Origin: Vitreoscilla filiformis
GTDB lineage: Bacteria > Pseudomonadota > Gammaproteobacteria > Burkholderiales > Burkholderiaceae_C
Assembly: GCF_002222655.1 (NCBI RefSeq)
Contig: NZ_CP022423.1
Coordinates: 3,100,001 to 3,164,000 of the forward strand
Reading direction: 5' to 3'
Length of the DNA stretch: 64,000 nt
Part shown: one piece after another, positions 17,028-25,524 of the stretch
Layout of the letters: each line of letters begins with the position of its first letter
How positions within the stretch are numbered: the first letter of the stretch is position 1
Notes under the pieces: model-generated
What the model saw: only the letters and a program-made list of their open reading frames with translations
Database searches by the model: none
What the model was told of the DNA's origin: nothing
Program-made: the position numbers and the translations under genes

Positions 17028-17057
17028 ATTCTATTGCGCTTTAAATATGTAAGCCAA
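17028..17057 (-). promoter_or_regulatory. Sigma70-like promoter for the Hsp70-like gene
   Basis: On the minus strand TTGGCT (17057-17052) is followed after 18 bases by TAGAAT (17033-17028), a near-consensus -10. The predicted transcript would start about 27 bases before the ATG at 16994. Confidence 0.55.
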
Positions 17058-17270
17058 ATTCACCCCTGTTACTGAACGACCACCTGCTAAACTAGGCGGG
17101 TTCGTGCGGGGCGCAGAGAACTGAAAGTCTACCCACAAAGCACCCCGCGCCAAAATACCCCGCTCACGGCCACGAAATTTGTTTATCGCAACCGTAAAAA
17201 TGATTGACGCAGCTAAAGCTGACCGGCTGAAATCCGGTGGTTTAAACCCTGGTCATGAAAAATAAAATCA
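17058..17270 (-). other. Intergenic segment with stacked hairpins inside the island
   Basis: No credible ORF. It holds three short inverted repeats in a row: CAGC-TAAA-GCTG at 17210-17221, ACCGG-CTGAAAT-CCGGT at 17222-17238 and the palindrome GGTTTAAACC at 17239-17248. They lie just after the DUF1566 gene stop (17271) on the transcribed strand. No long T-run follows, so a simple intrinsic terminator is not evident. RNA structure or a regulatory site is possible. Confidence 0.45.
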
Positions 17271-18089
17271 TTACCACCAACTCGACAATTTTCCGAAAGC
17301 GGCAGCAGCAACTCGCTTAATTTCATCCCAAATCCCAAGTGACACGCTCAGGTTTAACTGATCCTCTGTCAATTCCTTCATTAGTAAGGCTGGGTTGAAG
17401 CCCTGCCATGCTCTGTCAATGGTTGCAGGAAAACATACTTTGCCGTCTGGGCTAACCAATTTCCAGCCCTGTTTCACCAAGCAGGCCATTATTTTTGTGG
17501 GGGAGATTTTACTCAAGTAGCAGTTCGTCGCAAAGAGTAGGCCTCCGTCGTAGCTAGATAAGCCCCAATAGTTCTCATCCACCTGACATCGCCCTTGCGT
17601 GGTGAGCCAGTAACACGCCCCATGTAAACGATACTTCTGCCCCTCCCGGTGCGGGTTACCACCAGCTGTGGCAAAGGCATACAATTCGTCTTTGGTGGGC
17701 AAACACCAGTTTGATAAGCCGGCGGCACGGCTTTCATTAACTTTTACCAGAGCATTACCCGGACTAAAAATACTTCCCTGATGGAGATAAACCCACAGCC
17801 GATTTGTAGCTGTGTGCAGCGTAGCTTGGTATTTCTCATTCTGATCCTGGACATGCAAAAAAGGGTGTTTCTTAAGAAAATCTTCTAGTTCATGAATAGA
17901 TGGATAACGTAAACCCGTCTGTGCATCAAGAACCCCGACGCTGGCACCACCTGCTTTGGGAACAATCTCCCAGAATTGATTGCTCGCTAAGTCATCAGTA
18001 AACTTAGCTAGCGCAGCGTCATAAACAGCAGCAACATCAATACCACCATTCGGCAGGCGTGGCACCGGTCGCGGATTTGTATTACTCAT
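17271..18089 (-). CDS. DUF1566/Lcl-like (C-type-lectin-fold) protein of island
   Basis: A 272-residue protein. The central region SNWCLPTKDELYAF near residues 125-138, followed by ACYWLTTQ and YWGLSSYDGGLLF, resembles the WRLPTxxEL...YWSS pattern of DUF1566. That domain is related to C-type-lectin/formylglycine-generating-enzyme folds, seen in Legionella Lcl and in some hypervariable proteins. There is no signal peptide; the N-terminus is SNTNPRPVPRLPNGG. The gene is visibly richer in A and T than its neighbours, which suggests horizontal origin. It starts 12 bases after the upstream coiled-coil gene. The fold call is moderate; the role (binding or recognition) is inferred. Confidence 0.65.
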   Translation of the reverse strand: MSNTNPRPVPRLPNGGIDVAAVYDAALAKFTDDLASNQFWEIVPKAGGASVGVLDAQTGLRYPSIHELEDFLKKHPFLHVQDQNEKYQATLHTATNRLWVYLHQGSIFSPGNALVKVNESRAAGLSNWCLPTKDELYAFATAGGNPHREGQKYRLHGACYWLTTQGRCQVDENYWGLSSYDGGLLFATNCYLSKISPTKIMACLVKQGWKLVSPDGKVCFPATIDRAWQGFNPALLMKELTEDQLNLSVSLGIWDEIKRVAAAAFGKLSSWW

Positions 18090-18101
18090 AAAACTCTTGC
18101 C

Positions 18102-18998
18102 TCACAATGTGGCGACCAGCGCCTTTTTCTGTACGCTACCGCTGCTGGCCATAATACCCGGCAGCCAAACAGCACTTAAGGTTTCACCTGTGGGTGGTGT
18201 CGAAACTGCACGCTGCTCTTTGTTGAAATCGAACACCGCCCCCGCAACCGGACGATGCAAAGCAAACGGCTTGCGCGACCAGTTGTGGTTGTGCCAATCA
18301 AGCGCCGTTTGCAGCAACGCAACCTCCTCGGCGCTGGCCGGTCGGCGCTCCCGCTCACAGTTTTCCTTGAGCGCATCCCACAGCCGTTCAATGCTGCTCA
18401 TCTGCGCCAACACCGCCACCACCCGAATCAGCGCCCCAGTCGCATCTCCCGGCAGATCAGTTAACCCCAACCGCACAGCCAACGCACTGTTGCCACCCAA
18501 CAAAGCAACCCCCGGCGGGAACGTGCTTTGTTGCTGACGCTGGCGGGCAAGCGCTTGGGTCTGATGCTCAAGCTGCTGCCGCAAACGCTGCACCTCCTGC
18601 TCCATCTGCCCCCTGCGCTGCTGCTCCTCCGCAAGTTGCCGCCTTAAATCAGCGGCGTCATGCTGGCTAGCGTTCAACTGCGTTTGCAAGGCATCACATT
18701 CGGCCTCGATTTCCGTCTGCGCTGCCTCGGCGGCTTCATCACGAGCCGACTCCCACTCAACAGACACGGCAGCACCGGGCACCACCCGACCAAGCTCAGG
18801 GGCGGCAACCTGACGAATCAACTCCCGCAACGGCGGGAAATGTTCGAGTAGCAGGCGCAAGTCAAAAAGCGTGATTTTTTCAGGTGAGCTATAACCAAAT
18901 GGCTTGTTGGAAACCTTACCCCATCCTTCCCCCAGTTTTTCCAAGCGCTTACGTTCATCCTTGCTCAGCTCTGCATCGTCATGCGTGTTCTTGGCCAT
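18102..18998 (-). CDS. Coiled-coil protein of island (unknown family)
   Basis: A 298-residue protein I do not recognise. It has a charged N-terminus (ELSKDERKRLEKLGEGWGK). A long heptad-rich coiled coil spans roughly residues 80-155, dense in Glu, Gln, Arg and Leu. The C-terminal part is globular with LLGGNSALAVRLGL, SSIERLWDALKENCE and ALDWHNHNWS. No signal peptide or membrane span is seen. A GGAGGG site eight bases before the ATG at 18998 fixes the start. It follows the previous gene by four bases. Given the Hsp70-like protein in the same island, a GrpE-like co-chaperone or scaffold role is conceivable but unproven. Confidence 0.7.
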   Translation of the reverse strand: MAKNTHDDAELSKDERKRLEKLGEGWGKVSNKPFGYSSPEKITLFDLRLLLEHFPPLRELIRQVAAPELGRVVPGAAVSVEWESARDEAAEAAQTEIEAECDALQTQLNASQHDAADLRRQLAEEQQRRGQMEQEVQRLRQQLEHQTQALARQRQQQSTFPPGVALLGGNSALAVRLGLTDLPGDATGALIRVVAVLAQMSSIERLWDALKENCERERRPASAEEVALLQTALDWHNHNWSRKPFALHRPVAGAVFDFNKEQRAVSTPPTGETLSAVWLPGIMASSGSVQKKALVATL

Positions 18999-19002
18999 GC
19001 AC

Positions 19003-19854
19003 TCACCCTCCTTCACTTTCGAGTTGCTGAATCAGTAGACACATTTCTGGGCGTTCCTTGAGCTTCCGGCGCTGCGGCAAGCGTGCCGCAAAGCCAACAA
19101 CTTGCCGTTGCACCTCACGCGGCAGCGCACGGAACTTACGTTGCTGGCAATGCAAAGTTTCCGGGGTCGGCTCTGGGTAAGGATTGGGCAACACATAAGG
19201 CTCAACCCGCCCGCACAGCAACGCCAAATCGTGCCCACCGACCTCGTTAAAGAAGCGCGCAAAAAGCGCCGGCAGATACATGACGAGCAGCTCACTGTCA
19301 ACCTGGCGCATCGCGGCGTTCTGCATGCGCAAATCCTCGTTTTGACGCTGAAGCGCCGCCCGCTCCGCCTGCAACGACTCCGTCAGGCTGGCATGTTCAC
19401 GCTGTGCAGCAGCCTGCATCTGCTGGCGCGCTTGGGCATCCCCTTGCGCCAACAACAGCGGTAGCACTTTTTGAGCAATCCAATCACGCGGTGGGCGGGC
19501 CGTTTCCTCGGACAAACGCCCACAACGTGCCGCCAGCCGCTCCCAGCGCTGGATCTGCCAATCACGGCCAACCAATCGCGGCGCCAAGGCAGTGAGGCTG
19601 TCGGTTAGCAGTTTGTCGCTGGCCGCGTCGTAGCACAGCTCAAGCGTGATGTGGCCACCCCGCTCATGCCTCAACCTGTTGGACACATCATCCAGCCCCT
19701 GAACCAACGCCCCACCAGAGGGGCAAGGCAGCCAGCCCAGCGTGCCTTCGATGGGCTGCTCTCGCGGCCCATCGCCAGGCAGCACCAGCCAGGCCGCCAA
19801 GTGCTTTTCAAGCAACAACAAAACCAACGTGGGAACGTTATGCCCCATGCTCAT
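19003..19854 (-). CDS. Second coiled-coil protein of island (unknown family)
   Basis: A 283-residue protein of unknown family. Its N-terminal half looks globular (LVLLLLEKHLAAWLVLPGDG, GHITLELCYDAASDKLL). A coiled coil of about 55 residues (from about 148, QARQQMQAAAQREHA, to about 200) follows, and then a C-terminal region with LLVMYLPALFARFFNEVG and a basic tail. The ATGA overlap with the upstream glycine-zipper gene and an AAGGGAG site fix the start at 19854. Architecture parallels the next gene (globular-coil-globular), so the two may form a hetero-oligomer (inference). Confidence 0.7.
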   Translation of the reverse strand: MSMGHNVPTLVLLLLEKHLAAWLVLPGDGPREQPIEGTLGWLPCPSGGALVQGLDDVSNRLRHERGGHITLELCYDAASDKLLTDSLTALAPRLVGRDWQIQRWERLAARCGRLSEETARPPRDWIAQKVLPLLLAQGDAQARQQMQAAAQREHASLTESLQAERAALQRQNEDLRMQNAAMRQVDSELLVMYLPALFARFFNEVGGHDLALLCGRVEPYVLPNPYPEPTPETLHCQQRKFRALPREVQRQVVGFAARLPQRRKLKERPEMCLLIQQLESEGG

Positions 19855-20570
19855 GCTCCCTTCCCGCTCGATTCGACCTGTTTCCCAAGCTCCGCCCACC
19901 GATCACGGGCTTGATCCAGCGCATCGTAAAGCGCGTTGCGCTCGGCTGGCGTTGGGGCGGTGCGATCACTCGCCACCGTCAGCGCATCTTCCAGCCGACT
20001 GCTGTCCCCCGCCGACAAACGCTTGTCTAGATACGCCCAAACGTCTCCACCCAAGCGGCCTGTGCTGATGATGCTTTGCATGCGCTCGACCGTGAAATAG
20101 GCCGGATTGGTGATCGGCAGCAGCCACAGCGTGTCCAAGCTACCGGGCGGGGCGTTGAACTTGCGTTCTAGGCCAACCGTGCCCACACCCAGCCCGGCGA
20201 CCAACTTCTCGGCGTAACTGCGTTTAGCCGCTTTTTCGGGATCGAGATCGAAATCGCGCAGGGCATCAAGATAGCTGTCGAAGTCTTCAAACTGATCGAT
20301 GGTGATGCCTTTCCCCGCCGCTTGCAGGGCCCGTTCGCCCATCTCATCGGGTTGTTCACCAGGCTTGAAGACACCCAAGGCTTGCAGGAACACAGCGGCA
20401 AACCTACTCAGCGTTGTCGCCATCGGCCCGAGGACAGGAATCACAGTCCCGATGACCGTACCGATACCGCCAGCAAACGATGACAGCGCACTGCCAATGC
20501 TGCTGACAGCACTACCGATGCCGCTCGCTATGCTACTGATAGCGCTGCCAATGGCTGAAAAAAAACCCAT
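19851..20570 (-). CDS. Protein with glycine-zipper-like hydrophobic N-terminus (unknown family)
   Basis: A 239-residue protein. Residues 3-60 are an unusual run of small residues in a repeating pattern (IGSAISSIASGIG, GSALSSFAGGIG, GTVIGTVIPVLGPM). Gly, Ser and Ala alternate with Ile/Val as in glycine-zipper membrane-inserting or phage-like proteins. There is no positively charged signal-peptide start. The remaining 175 residues are soluble and helical, with acidic ITIDQFEDFDSYLDALRDFDLDPE and a C-terminal ALYDALDQARDRWAELGKQ helix. GGAGATT lies nine bases before the ATG. It starts 21 bases after the ATPase gene and is coupled by ATGA to the next. A membrane-active effector is a plausible but untested reading. 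Confidence 0.7.
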   Translation of the reverse strand: MGFFSAIGSAISSIASGIGSAVSSIGSALSSFAGGIGTVIGTVIPVLGPMATTLSRFAAVFLQALGVFKPGEQPDEMGERALQAAGKGITIDQFEDFDSYLDALRDFDLDPEKAAKRSYAEKLVAGLGVGTVGLERKFNAPPGSLDTLWLLPITNPAYFTVERMQSIISTGRLGGDVWAYLDKRLSAGDSSRLEDALTVASDRTAPTPAERNALYDALDQARDRWAELGKQVESSGKGA

Positions 20571-20591
20571 GTCAATCTCCTTGCTACGTTT

Positions 20592-23500
20592 TCAAAAACT
20601 CTGATAGTTGCCAAGCTCAACCAGCACATTTTGGAGTGGGCGTGATGCACGCCAACGCTGCCGGAAATCGGTCACATCGCGGGCAGTGGCCAGACCACCC
20701 AACAAAGTGTCCATGGCCTCTTGCCACAGCGACCAATCGGGGTCTTCCCACGGCCAAGTGGACGGTTGCTTGACTTGGGTATGGGCACGCGGGCTGGCGT
20801 CGTGCAACCAAACCAGCAGCGGGGCGGTCAGTGGCTGCGCTGGGCGAGGCTGCCCTGTGTGCTGCTGCCAGGCGGCTTCGCTCACCGGGACCTGCTCGGC
20901 CTGCTTGCTCCATGTTTTGTACCAGCTCTGCAAAGCAACAAAACGCTGCGAATCCTGCGCTTTGGGGGAACGCTTCTCCGGCAGTAAGCCCAACAGGTAA
21001 CGGAACGCCTTGCGGGTATCGCGCACAAAACTGGCAAAAACTTGGGGCGCATCGGACTGCTCATCCAGCCAATCCAGGCGGGCCAAACCGGGGTAGTAAC
21101 GTCCGCGCTCACGCCAAAGTTGCTGCACGGCTCGCATCTCTATGTTGGCTTCATCCAGTGGAGACTGGTCTGTCCCAGCATGATCGCAACGGATGGCCAC
21201 ATGCGCAGGCCCGTGCCACCCCCCACAGAAAACCACCGCTTCGCCGGTGCGCAGATTGGGCAGGAAATCGCGCTGACCATCGTCCATCATCATGGCCTCG
21301 CCCATTGCCCGGCGATCGTCCTCGGCAAACAACCGATGCACGATCTTGGTGTGCGTGTTCTTGATGACGTCGGGAATCAACTTGGCGGGAATTTGATCCG
21401 CGATGATCAAGCCCTCACCATATTTGCGCACTTCCGCCAGTAAATCGGCAAAAGCATCAACCGCCATGGCACGCGCCTTGTCGCCAGGCTCAGGGCGCGA
21501 GAGCAATCGATGGGCCTCCTCCACCAAAGTCAGATGGCGAAACTCACGATTCTGGCCATGCCGATGGCGAATTGCTTCGCTAACGGCCCCCAACACCAGC
21601 GCCATCATCAGCGCCTTGCCTTCCCCGTCTTTGACCTCCTCCAGCTCGATCACCACGTGGCGATCCAGCAACGCCGTGAAGTCCAGCGACTGCGGCACGT
21701 CGAGCACATCCCCCAGGATCCCGTGCGTCAGGCTGGTCAGCCGCGACACCAACGAGCCCCGATATTTCTCCTCAAACTCTTTGCCCATTCCCTGCTCGGG
21801 AATCAAGACATCAAGCTGGCGAATCATGTCGCTCATGGTGGGCCAGACACGGGCAGCGGGATCGAAGGGATCATCGGCCAGCAAGCATGTGTCATCGGCC
21901 AGATCCCAGCCTTTTTCCTCGTAAGCACGCAAAATGGCTTGCTCGACCAGATATGGCATCGACGCTTCCATCGGGAAAATGGCCGCCAAGGCATGGCGCA
22001 AAAACGAGGCATGGCTTTTTATTTTCTGCCCTCGATGCGTCAGCGCGAAGGGATTCAAGCGAAAACTGCGATGAGAATCCCCGTTAGGACGGTAGAAATC
22101 AATGTCACCCGATAAGCGCCCGTGTAAAGCCCGATATTCAGTTTTGGCGGGCTCAATCACCAAGAACGGTAACTTTGATTCGACCAGTAAATTCAAGCAG
22201 GTGGTGGTCTTGCCAGCACCGGTGACCCCCGTGACAAAACAGTGTTTGTTCAAATCAGCTTTATCAAGACGCACTCGGTTACTGGACTGACGCCGACCAC
22301 AATTGATGACCTCGCCCAGATCAATTGCATCCCCACTTTGCTCTGGATGCGGTAACGCCACAATGAATTCCACCGTTTTACGACGCCGCAGCCCCGGGAG
22401 TTCGTGTCGTGGCAAACCAGCGACCAAGGCCAACTCATCCGCAGTCAGCAAACTCCCCACATGATTAGGTTTGGTTCCAACGCCTAGGCTGTGGAATACC
22501 GCTACACGCGCATCAAGCGTCCCCTCCAGCGTAGGCAGATGCAAAGCGGAGCCGGCATTTCCAATTGGCTGGTCGATCACCTCCAGCGGGCTGACCGTGG
22601 TTTCACCACCCTGGTAAGTGGCGCACAACGTTTGCTTCAAGCTGCGGTAAGTGGATGCGTTGCCAGCACAAAGGTGGATCGCTGTCCGAAACAAACCCTT
22701 GGTGATGCCTTTTTGCAAACGCGGAATGAGGGTCTTTTCCAGGTGGTCAAGCAGGTGTTGGGAGCGCTTATCCGTCCACTCTTGGGTCACACCGATGCTG
22801 CCACCGTGGGTGCGACTGAGGTTGATGCTATCGCTGCCCGTGCGGGTGGTCGAGGTGCCGGTGGTTTGTGTGACACCCTCATTGGTTCCCCGGTTTTTAG
22901 CTTGCGAGGAGCCCTCATTGCTGCCCCGGCTGCTGGAAGATCCCCCATTGCTTTGGCTGGTACCGTGGCTGCGCGTGTCCGACGCACCTTCGGATTTACC
23001 ACGCGACTCAGCCCGGCTGGTGTTCTCACCCTCCGCAACACTGGTGCTGTAAGAGCTGCCTTTTTGCTCGCTGGTGTTGCCGCTGGTTTGAATACTGGTG
23101 CGCACCCGCGCTGCAATGTCGCTGGCCAGGGCATACGCTTCATTGAGCTGCTGATGCACCTCTTCACGCTTTAAGGGCTGACAAACCACCACCAACTGCC
23201 AGCGTGTGACATTTGGATCTTTACCCCCCCGGCTGGATGTAAGGGTGCGCACCAGACGCTCAATGCCTTGAAAGTTGTCATCCTCGCTGCCTTGGCCCTC
23301 GTCCTGTGCCGTTGGCACACCGAGAACCAGCCCTCGATGCACACTTTGTTCGAGGTGTGCCATCACCGATTCGCGAGAACCCTCGTTCAAATGAATGCCC
23401 GGCAGTTGCCCTTCGAGTGCTCCCCACAAGTTTTTGACCGCTTCATGCACATCGGCACTGGCATGAGATCCGGTGATACCGAAGTACAGCGCCACGCCTT

Positions 23501-23768
23501 CGGGCCTCCCATCAAGAAGATAGAGGAACTGGGTACCATCATTGGAGCCCAGGGTGGCGTACACGTTGGCCAGTGCGCTGCGATAGGCCCCAGGATTTGC
23601 CTCGCTGATCTCGTCAAGGCGGATCAGACGCAAGGACACCGAAGACGGTATCGACTTAGCAACAATGGGTGAGGGGCACTGCAAAAGAGATTGGAGCCAG
23701 CCCTCATCGGCAGGAGACGACATACGGCTCAAGGGAGGGGTTTGAGTTGGAAGGTTGTGAATCATCAT
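20592..23768 (-). CDS. HerA/VirB4-like P-loop ATPase with Ser/Gly-rich linker
   Basis: A 1058-residue protein. The N-terminal domain (about 225 residues) has no recognised family. Next comes a low-complexity linker of nearly 100 residues (about 224-320) made almost entirely of Ser, Gly, Thr, Asn, Glu, Arg and Lys in S-x-G-like steps. The C-terminal ATPase has Walker A GVTGAGKTTT near 514-523, Walker B HLTLVEEAHRLL near 745-756, and the HerA/FtsK-superfamily stretch IIADQIPAKLIPDVIKNT followed by TKIVHRL. The FtsK/HerA class moves DNA or protein through hexameric rings. First gene of the island. Start at a double ATG (23768/23765); ATG 23723 or a TTG at 23813 are alternatives, none with a strong ribosome-binding site. 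Confidence 0.85.
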   Translation of the reverse strand: MMIHNLPTQTPPLSRMSSPADEGWLQSLLQCPSPIVAKSIPSSVSLRLIRLDEISEANPGAYRSALANVYATLGSNDGTQFLYLLDGRPEGVALYFGITGSHASADVHEAVKNLWGALEGQLPGIHLNEGSRESVMAHLEQSVHRGLVLGVPTAQDEGQGSEDDNFQGIERLVRTLTSSRGGKDPNVTRWQLVVVCQPLKREEVHQQLNEAYALASDIAARVRTSIQTSGNTSEQKGSSYSTSVAEGENTSRAESRGKSEGASDTRSHGTSQSNGGSSSSRGSNEGSSQAKNRGTNEGVTQTTGTSTTRTGSDSINLSRTHGGSIGVTQEWTDKRSQHLLDHLEKTLIPRLQKGITKGLFRTAIHLCAGNASTYRSLKQTLCATYQGGETTVSPLEVIDQPIGNAGSALHLPTLEGTLDARVAVFHSLGVGTKPNHVGSLLTADELALVAGLPRHELPGLRRRKTVEFIVALPHPEQSGDAIDLGEVINCGRRQSSNRVRLDKADLNKHCFVTGVTGAGKTTTCLNLLVESKLPFLVIEPAKTEYRALHGRLSGDIDFYRPNGDSHRSFRLNPFALTHRGQKIKSHASFLRHALAAIFPMEASMPYLVEQAILRAYEEKGWDLADDTCLLADDPFDPAARVWPTMSDMIRQLDVLIPEQGMGKEFEEKYRGSLVSRLTSLTHGILGDVLDVPQSLDFTALLDRHVVIELEEVKDGEGKALMMALVLGAVSEAIRHRHGQNREFRHLTLVEEAHRLLSRPEPGDKARAMAVDAFADLLAEVRKYGEGLIIADQIPAKLIPDVIKNTHTKIVHRLFAEDDRRAMGEAMMMDDGQRDFLPNLRTGEAVVFCGGWHGPAHVAIRCDHAGTDQSPLDEANIEMRAVQQLWRERGRYYPGLARLDWLDEQSDAPQVFASFVRDTRKAFRYLLGLLPEKRSPKAQDSQRFVALQSWYKTWSKQAEQVPVSEAAWQQHTGQPRPAQPLTAPLLVWLHDASPRAHTQVKQPSTWPWEDPDWSLWQEAMDTLLGGLATARDVTDFRQRWRASRPLQNVLVELGNYQSF

Positions 23769-23817
23769 GACTGCCGCGCCCAGCAAAAAATGCCAATCGC
23801 AGGCACCGTTCAAACAT

Positions 23818-23844
23818 GAAAAAAGGCCCCAAAGGGGCCTTTAA
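23818..23844 (-). terminator. Intrinsic terminator of gltA
   Basis: AGGCCCC-AAA-GGGGCCT stem (23824-23840) with a six-T run on the minus strand (plus A-run 23819-23824). It lies between gltA and the island ATPase, so it insulates the island from the TCA operon. Confidence 0.9.
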
Positions 23845-23903
23845 GCGGATGGCTGAAAGCGCTTGCAACGAAGCAAGCCACTTTCATGCGCACGCCAGCG
23901 CGA

Positions 23904-25199
23904 TCACTTGACGTTGCGTGCGGCAGCGCCGGTGAACAACTGACGCGGACGACCGATCTTGTACTCGGGGTCAGCGATCATTTCGTTCAGTTGAGCGATC
24001 CAGCCCACGGTACGTGCCAGGGCGAAGATGGCGGTGAACAACTGCACGGGGATGCCGATGGCGCGTTGCACGATGCCCGAGTAGAAGTCCACGTTCGGGT
24101 AGAGCTTGCGGGCGACGAAGTAATCGTCTTCCAGCGCGATCTTTTCCAGGGCCATGGCCAGCTTGAACAGCGGGTCGTTTTCCAGGCCCAGCTCGGTCAG
24201 CACTTCCTTGCAGGTTTCCTGCATCAGCTTGGCACGCGGATCGTAGTTCTTGTACACGCGGTGACCGAAGCCCATCAGCTTGACGCCGCTGTTCTTGTCC
24301 TTCACCTGGTTCATGAACTCGCCAACCTTGGCCACGCCGCCCTTGGCTTGGATTTCGCCCAGCATGTTCAGGCAAGCCTCGTTGGCACCGCCGTGCGACG
24401 GGCCCCACAAGCAGGCCACGCCCGCAGCGATGGCCGCGAACGGGTTGGTGCCCGACGAACCGCACAGGCGCACGGTCGAGGTCGAAGCGTTTTGCTCGTG
24501 GTCAGCGTGCAGGATGAAGATGCGATCCAGCGCACGTTCGATCACCGGGTTGACCTTGTAGTCTGCGCACGGCGTGGCGAACATCATGTGCATGAAGTTG
24601 CCAGCGTAGGACAGGTCGTTCTTCGGGTACATGAACGGCTGACCGACCGAGTACTTGTAGGCCATCGCCACGAGCGTCGGCATCTTGGCGATCAGGCGGA
24701 TCGCGGCGATTTCACGGTGCTCGGGGTTGTTGATGTCGGTGCTGTCGTGATAGAAGGCCGACAGGGCACCCACCAAGCCGGTCATCACGGCCATCGGGTG
24801 GGCGTCACGACGGAAGCTACGCAGGAAGAACTGCATCTGCTCGTTGACCATCGTGTGGTTCAACACGCGCTTGTGGAAGTTGGCGCGTTGGTCGGCGTTG
24901 GGCAGATCGCCGTTCAGCAGCAGGTAGCAGGTGTCGAGGTAGTCGCAGTTGACGGCGAGTTGCTCGATGGGGTAGCCGCGATACAGCAGTTCGCCCTTGT
25001 CACCATCAATGTAGGTGATGGACGACTGGCACGAAGCCGTGGACAGGAAACCCGGATCGTAAGTGAACTTGCCGGTTTGGCCGTAGAGCTTGCGGATGTC
25101 GATCACGTCAGGGCCCACAGTGCCCTTGTAGATCGGCAGATCCATGCTGGGGCTGCCGTCAGAGAACGACAGGGTGGCTTTCACGTCGGACTGGATCAT
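23904..25199 (-). CDS. gltA: Citrate synthase
   Basis: Type II hexameric citrate synthase of 431 residues: oxaloacetate + acetyl-CoA to citrate. Catalytic segments are visible: [28 protein letters not shown] (His and the family signature), [10 protein letters not shown] with its active-site His, and [15 protein letters not shown]. An AAGGA site precedes the ATG at 25199. Last gene of sdhC-sdhD-sdhA-sdhB-sdhE-gltA, 30 bases after sdhE, and followed by a strong terminator. Confidence 0.97.
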   Translation of the reverse strand: MIQSDVKATLSFSDGSPSMDLPIYKGTVGPDVIDIRKLYGQTGKFTYDPGFLSTASCQSSITYIDGDKGELLYRGYPIEQLAVNCDYLDTCYLLLNGDLPNADQRANFHKRVLNHTMVNEQMQFFLRSFRRDAHPMAVMTGLVGALSAFYHDSTDINNPEHREIAAIRLIAKMPTLVAMAYKYSVGQPFMYPKNDLSYAGNFMHMMFATPCADYKVNPVIERALDRIFILHADHEQNASTSTVRLCGSSGTNPFAAIAAGVACLWGPSHGGANEACLNMLGEIQAKGGVAKVGEFMNQVKDKNSGVKLMGFGHRVYKNYDPRAKLMQETCKEVLTELGLENDPLFKLAMALEKIALEDDYFVARKLYPNVDFYSGIVQRAIGIPVQLFTAIFALARTVGWIAQLNEMIADPEYKIGRPRQLFTGAAARNVK

Positions 25200-25229
25200 C
25201 GTCAGAATCCTTTCTTTGTCTCAGATCGG

Positions 25230-25499
25230 TCAACCGGGTTGACGCATTTGCTTCAAAACTTCGTGAACCACGGGCTGGTCCAGCGAGCCTTCGGGCTCTT
25301 TGCGAGCGAGCAAGAGGTCCAGCAGATCGTTGTCGGCCAGATCCATCAGTTGTTGCAGCCCCTCGACCTGACCCACGGTGAGCGAATCACCGTGGCGGCG
25401 CAGAAAGCGGTCAACAAACAGATCGTTTTCGAGCAGGCCACGCCGGCAGCTCCACTTGAGGCGGCGAACGACGGTGGGGTCTGCGGGCGTGTTGTTCAT
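25230..25499 (-). CDS. sdhE: Succinate dehydrogenase assembly factor (FAD assembly factor)
   Basis: Small 89-residue SdhE/YgfY family protein that promotes covalent flavinylation of SdhA. The conserved RGLLEND motif (family RGxxE) is at residues 20-26, followed by the helical bundle with LADNDLLDLLLARKEP. It lies between sdhB and gltA, as in many betaproteobacteria. Confidence 0.93.
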   Translation of the reverse strand: MNNTPADPTVVRRLKWSCRRGLLENDLFVDRFLRRHGDSLTVGQVEGLQQLMDLADNDLLDLLLARKEPEGSLDQPVVHEVLKQMRQPG

Positions 25500-25524
25500 G
25501 ACAGGCGTGCTCGGGGAAGGGCGA

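Noticed and set aside
17271..18089. Diversity-generating retroelement target
   Set aside because: The fold is compatible, but no reverse transcriptase, accessory gene or template repeat is seen in the window.
14934..23768. Treating the island as an integrated prophage or ICE
   Set aside because: No integrase, relaxase, phage structural gene, direct-repeat att site or adjacent tRNA is seen.
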